Origin: Lysobacteraceae bacterium NML93-0399
GTDB lineage: Bacteria; Pseudomonadota; Gammaproteobacteria; Xanthomonadales; Xanthomonadaceae
DNA length: 64,000 nucleotides
Direction of reading: 5' to 3'
NCBI GenBank assembly: GCA_002307375.1
Contig: NTJI01000001.1
Span: 1,054,001-1,118,000 of the forward strand
Shown: positions 62,995 through 64,000 of the stretch, piece by piece
Layout: the number at the start of each line of letters is the position of its first letter
How positions within the stretch are numbered: the first letter of the stretch is position 1
Position numbers and translations under genes: made by a program
Notes under the pieces: model-generated
Seen by the model: only the letters and a program-made list of their open reading frames with translations
What the model was told of the DNA's origin: nothing
Database searches by the model: none

Positions 62995-64000
62995 ATGTCG
63001 AATCACGACCTGCATGTCGGCCTGTGGATCCTCATTGCCGACTGGCTGATCCGCATTGCCGCCCTGCTCTGGATCCCGGCACGTACCCGCCCGTCGGCGG
63101 CGCGCAGCTGGCTGCTGCTGATCGGCTTCGTCCCTCTGCTCGGCCTGCCGGCCTATCTGCTGCTCGGCCACCCCTGGCTGTCGCGCGAACGGCGTGCGCG
63201 ACAGGCGCGTGCCTCGCGTCTGATCCGCCAGCGGCAGGCGCCGTTGACCGCGCTGCGATGGCAGCCGGCCGATGCCTTCTCGGCGCCGGCCGACATCGCA
63301 CGCCTGACCGAACGACTCGGCGACTTCATGCCGACCAACGGCAACGCGGTCGAACTGCTCGACGATTACGCGGGCACGCTACAGCGGCTGATCGACGACA
63401 TCGAGGCGGCGACCCGCGAAGTGCACCTGCTCTATTACCTGATGTTCGACGACGCCTCGGGTCAGACCGTCGCCCAGGCCCTGCAGCGCGCCGCACGGCG
63501 CGGTGTGCGCTGCCGGCTGCTGCTCGACGCGGTCGGTGCCAAGCGCGGCCTGCGCGCCTTCCGGCGTGAGCTGCGCAATGCCGGCGTCAGTGTCCAGGCC
63601 ACGCTGGCCGGCGGTCTGGCCTGGCGGCGCAGCGCACGCATGGATCTGCGCAACCACCGCAAGATCGCGGTCATCGACGGGCGCATCGCCTTCACCGGTT
63701 CGCAGAACCTGGCCGATCCGCACTTCGTGCCCGGCCACCCCAACCGCGAGGTCGTGGCCCGGGTGCGCGGGCCGGTGGTGGCGCAATTGCAGGCCCTGTT
63801 CGCCAGCGACTGGTACATCGAAACGGGCGAAGTGCTGGAGGTCGATGCCCCGCCGATCGCACCCAGCGGCCAGGCGCCGGCGCAGTTGCTGCCCAGCGGA
63901 CCGGCCTACCCGTTCGAGAACGCACGCGACATGTTCGTCGCCTTGCTGCAGCGTGCGCGAAGACGCGCCGTGCTCGTCTCGCCCTATTTCGTGCCCGACG
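62995..64000 (+). CDS. Cardiolipin synthase-like phospholipase D protein, partial
   Basis: The enzyme condenses phosphatidylglycerol to cardiolipin at the inner membrane. The visible 335 residues have two N-terminal membrane segments (about 8-28 and 38-60) and the first PLD domain. Its HKD motif reads N-H-R-K-I-A-V-I-D-G and is followed by G-S-Q-N-L-A-D near residue 238. The second HKD motif lies beyond the window edge, so the C-terminus is missing. The ATG at 62995 directly precedes the first membrane segment. The gene is preceded by repeats rather than a clear promoter. Confidence 0.9.
   Translation, partial: MSNHDLHVGLWILIADWLIRIAALLWIPARTRPSAARSWLLLIGFVPLLGLPAYLLLGHPWLSRERRARQARASRLIRQRQAPLTALRWQPADAFSAPADIARLTERLGDFMPTNGNAVELLDDYAGTLQRLIDDIEAATREVHLLYYLMFDDASGQTVAQALQRAARRGVRCRLLLDAVGAKRGLRAFRRELRNAGVSVQATLAGGLAWRRSARMDLRNHRKIAVIDGRIAFTGSQNLADPHFVPGHPNREVVARVRGPVVAQLQALFASDWYIETGEVLEVDAPPIAPSGQAPAQLLPSGPAYPFENARDMFVALLQRARRRAVLVSPYFVPD

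Overview
The window is a 64 kb piece of a GC-rich gammaproteobacterial chromosome. Gene content points to the Xanthomonadaceae/Lysobacteraceae (Lysobacter-, Luteimonas- or Xanthomonas-like). Indicators are a DsbD with a doubled periplasmic domain, an orphan OmpR-type regulator, small proline-rich and Q/N-rich proteins of a kind I associate with this family, a xanthomonadin-type AMP ligase next to a phosphopantetheinyl transferase, and rpmB-rpmG. I saw no rRNA, tRNA, CRISPR array, transposase or prophage. Most of the window is ordinary chromosomal backbone, with accessory pieces in between.

Layout. 1-4.7 kb: the end of an envelope protein gene, a broken DUF6445-like gene, groEL/groES behind a CIRCE-like operator, and a PagL-like outer-membrane enzyme. 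4.8-11.6 kb: cutA, dsbD and a TlpA-like thioredoxin, then aroQ, an LprI-like gene, accB and accC. 11.6-24.2 kb: small exported proteins, a HAD hydrolase, an EF-hand protein, a PQQ-dependent dehydrogenase, a lytic transglycosylase, apt, a degenerate SRAP protein, 3-methyladenine glycosylase and a redox pair. 24.3-33 kb: signalling genes (GGDEF, orphan response regulator, EAL, HWE kinase with its receiver) mixed with a second PQQ dehydrogenase and a glycoside hydrolase. 33-40 kb: CHAD protein, Rof-like protein, cold-shock protein, broken lysE, rluF, a response-regulator/sensor-kinase fusion, an aspartyl protease and a histone H1-like protein. 40-49 kb: a Do-type protease and an envelope cassette, AMP ligase and PPTase, then rsmG-parA-parB. 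49-55 kb: a czcCBA-type metal efflux operon. 55-64 kb: a DUF2207 protein, a four-gene DUF3348-DUF802-OmpA-DUF2894 operon, rpmB-rpmG and a cardiolipin synthase cut by the window end.

Two observations stand out. First, two insertions share one architecture: four heptamers of the type G(G/T)GATTC at the left end and four inverted heptamers at the right end. One lies between accB and accC and carries an S23-like four-helix-bundle gene that reads into the accC start. The other is a 117 bp version without a gene, between groES and groEL. Second, the DUF802/OmpA pair looks like a MotAB/ZorAB-type ion-driven stator with a roughly 550-residue helical tail, flanked by two genes of unknown function, and it is not a recognised Zorya layout. 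Also notable are an SRAP/YedK homologue lacking all four catalytic residues and an in-frame fusion of the start of a response regulator to a sensor kinase missing its first membrane segment.
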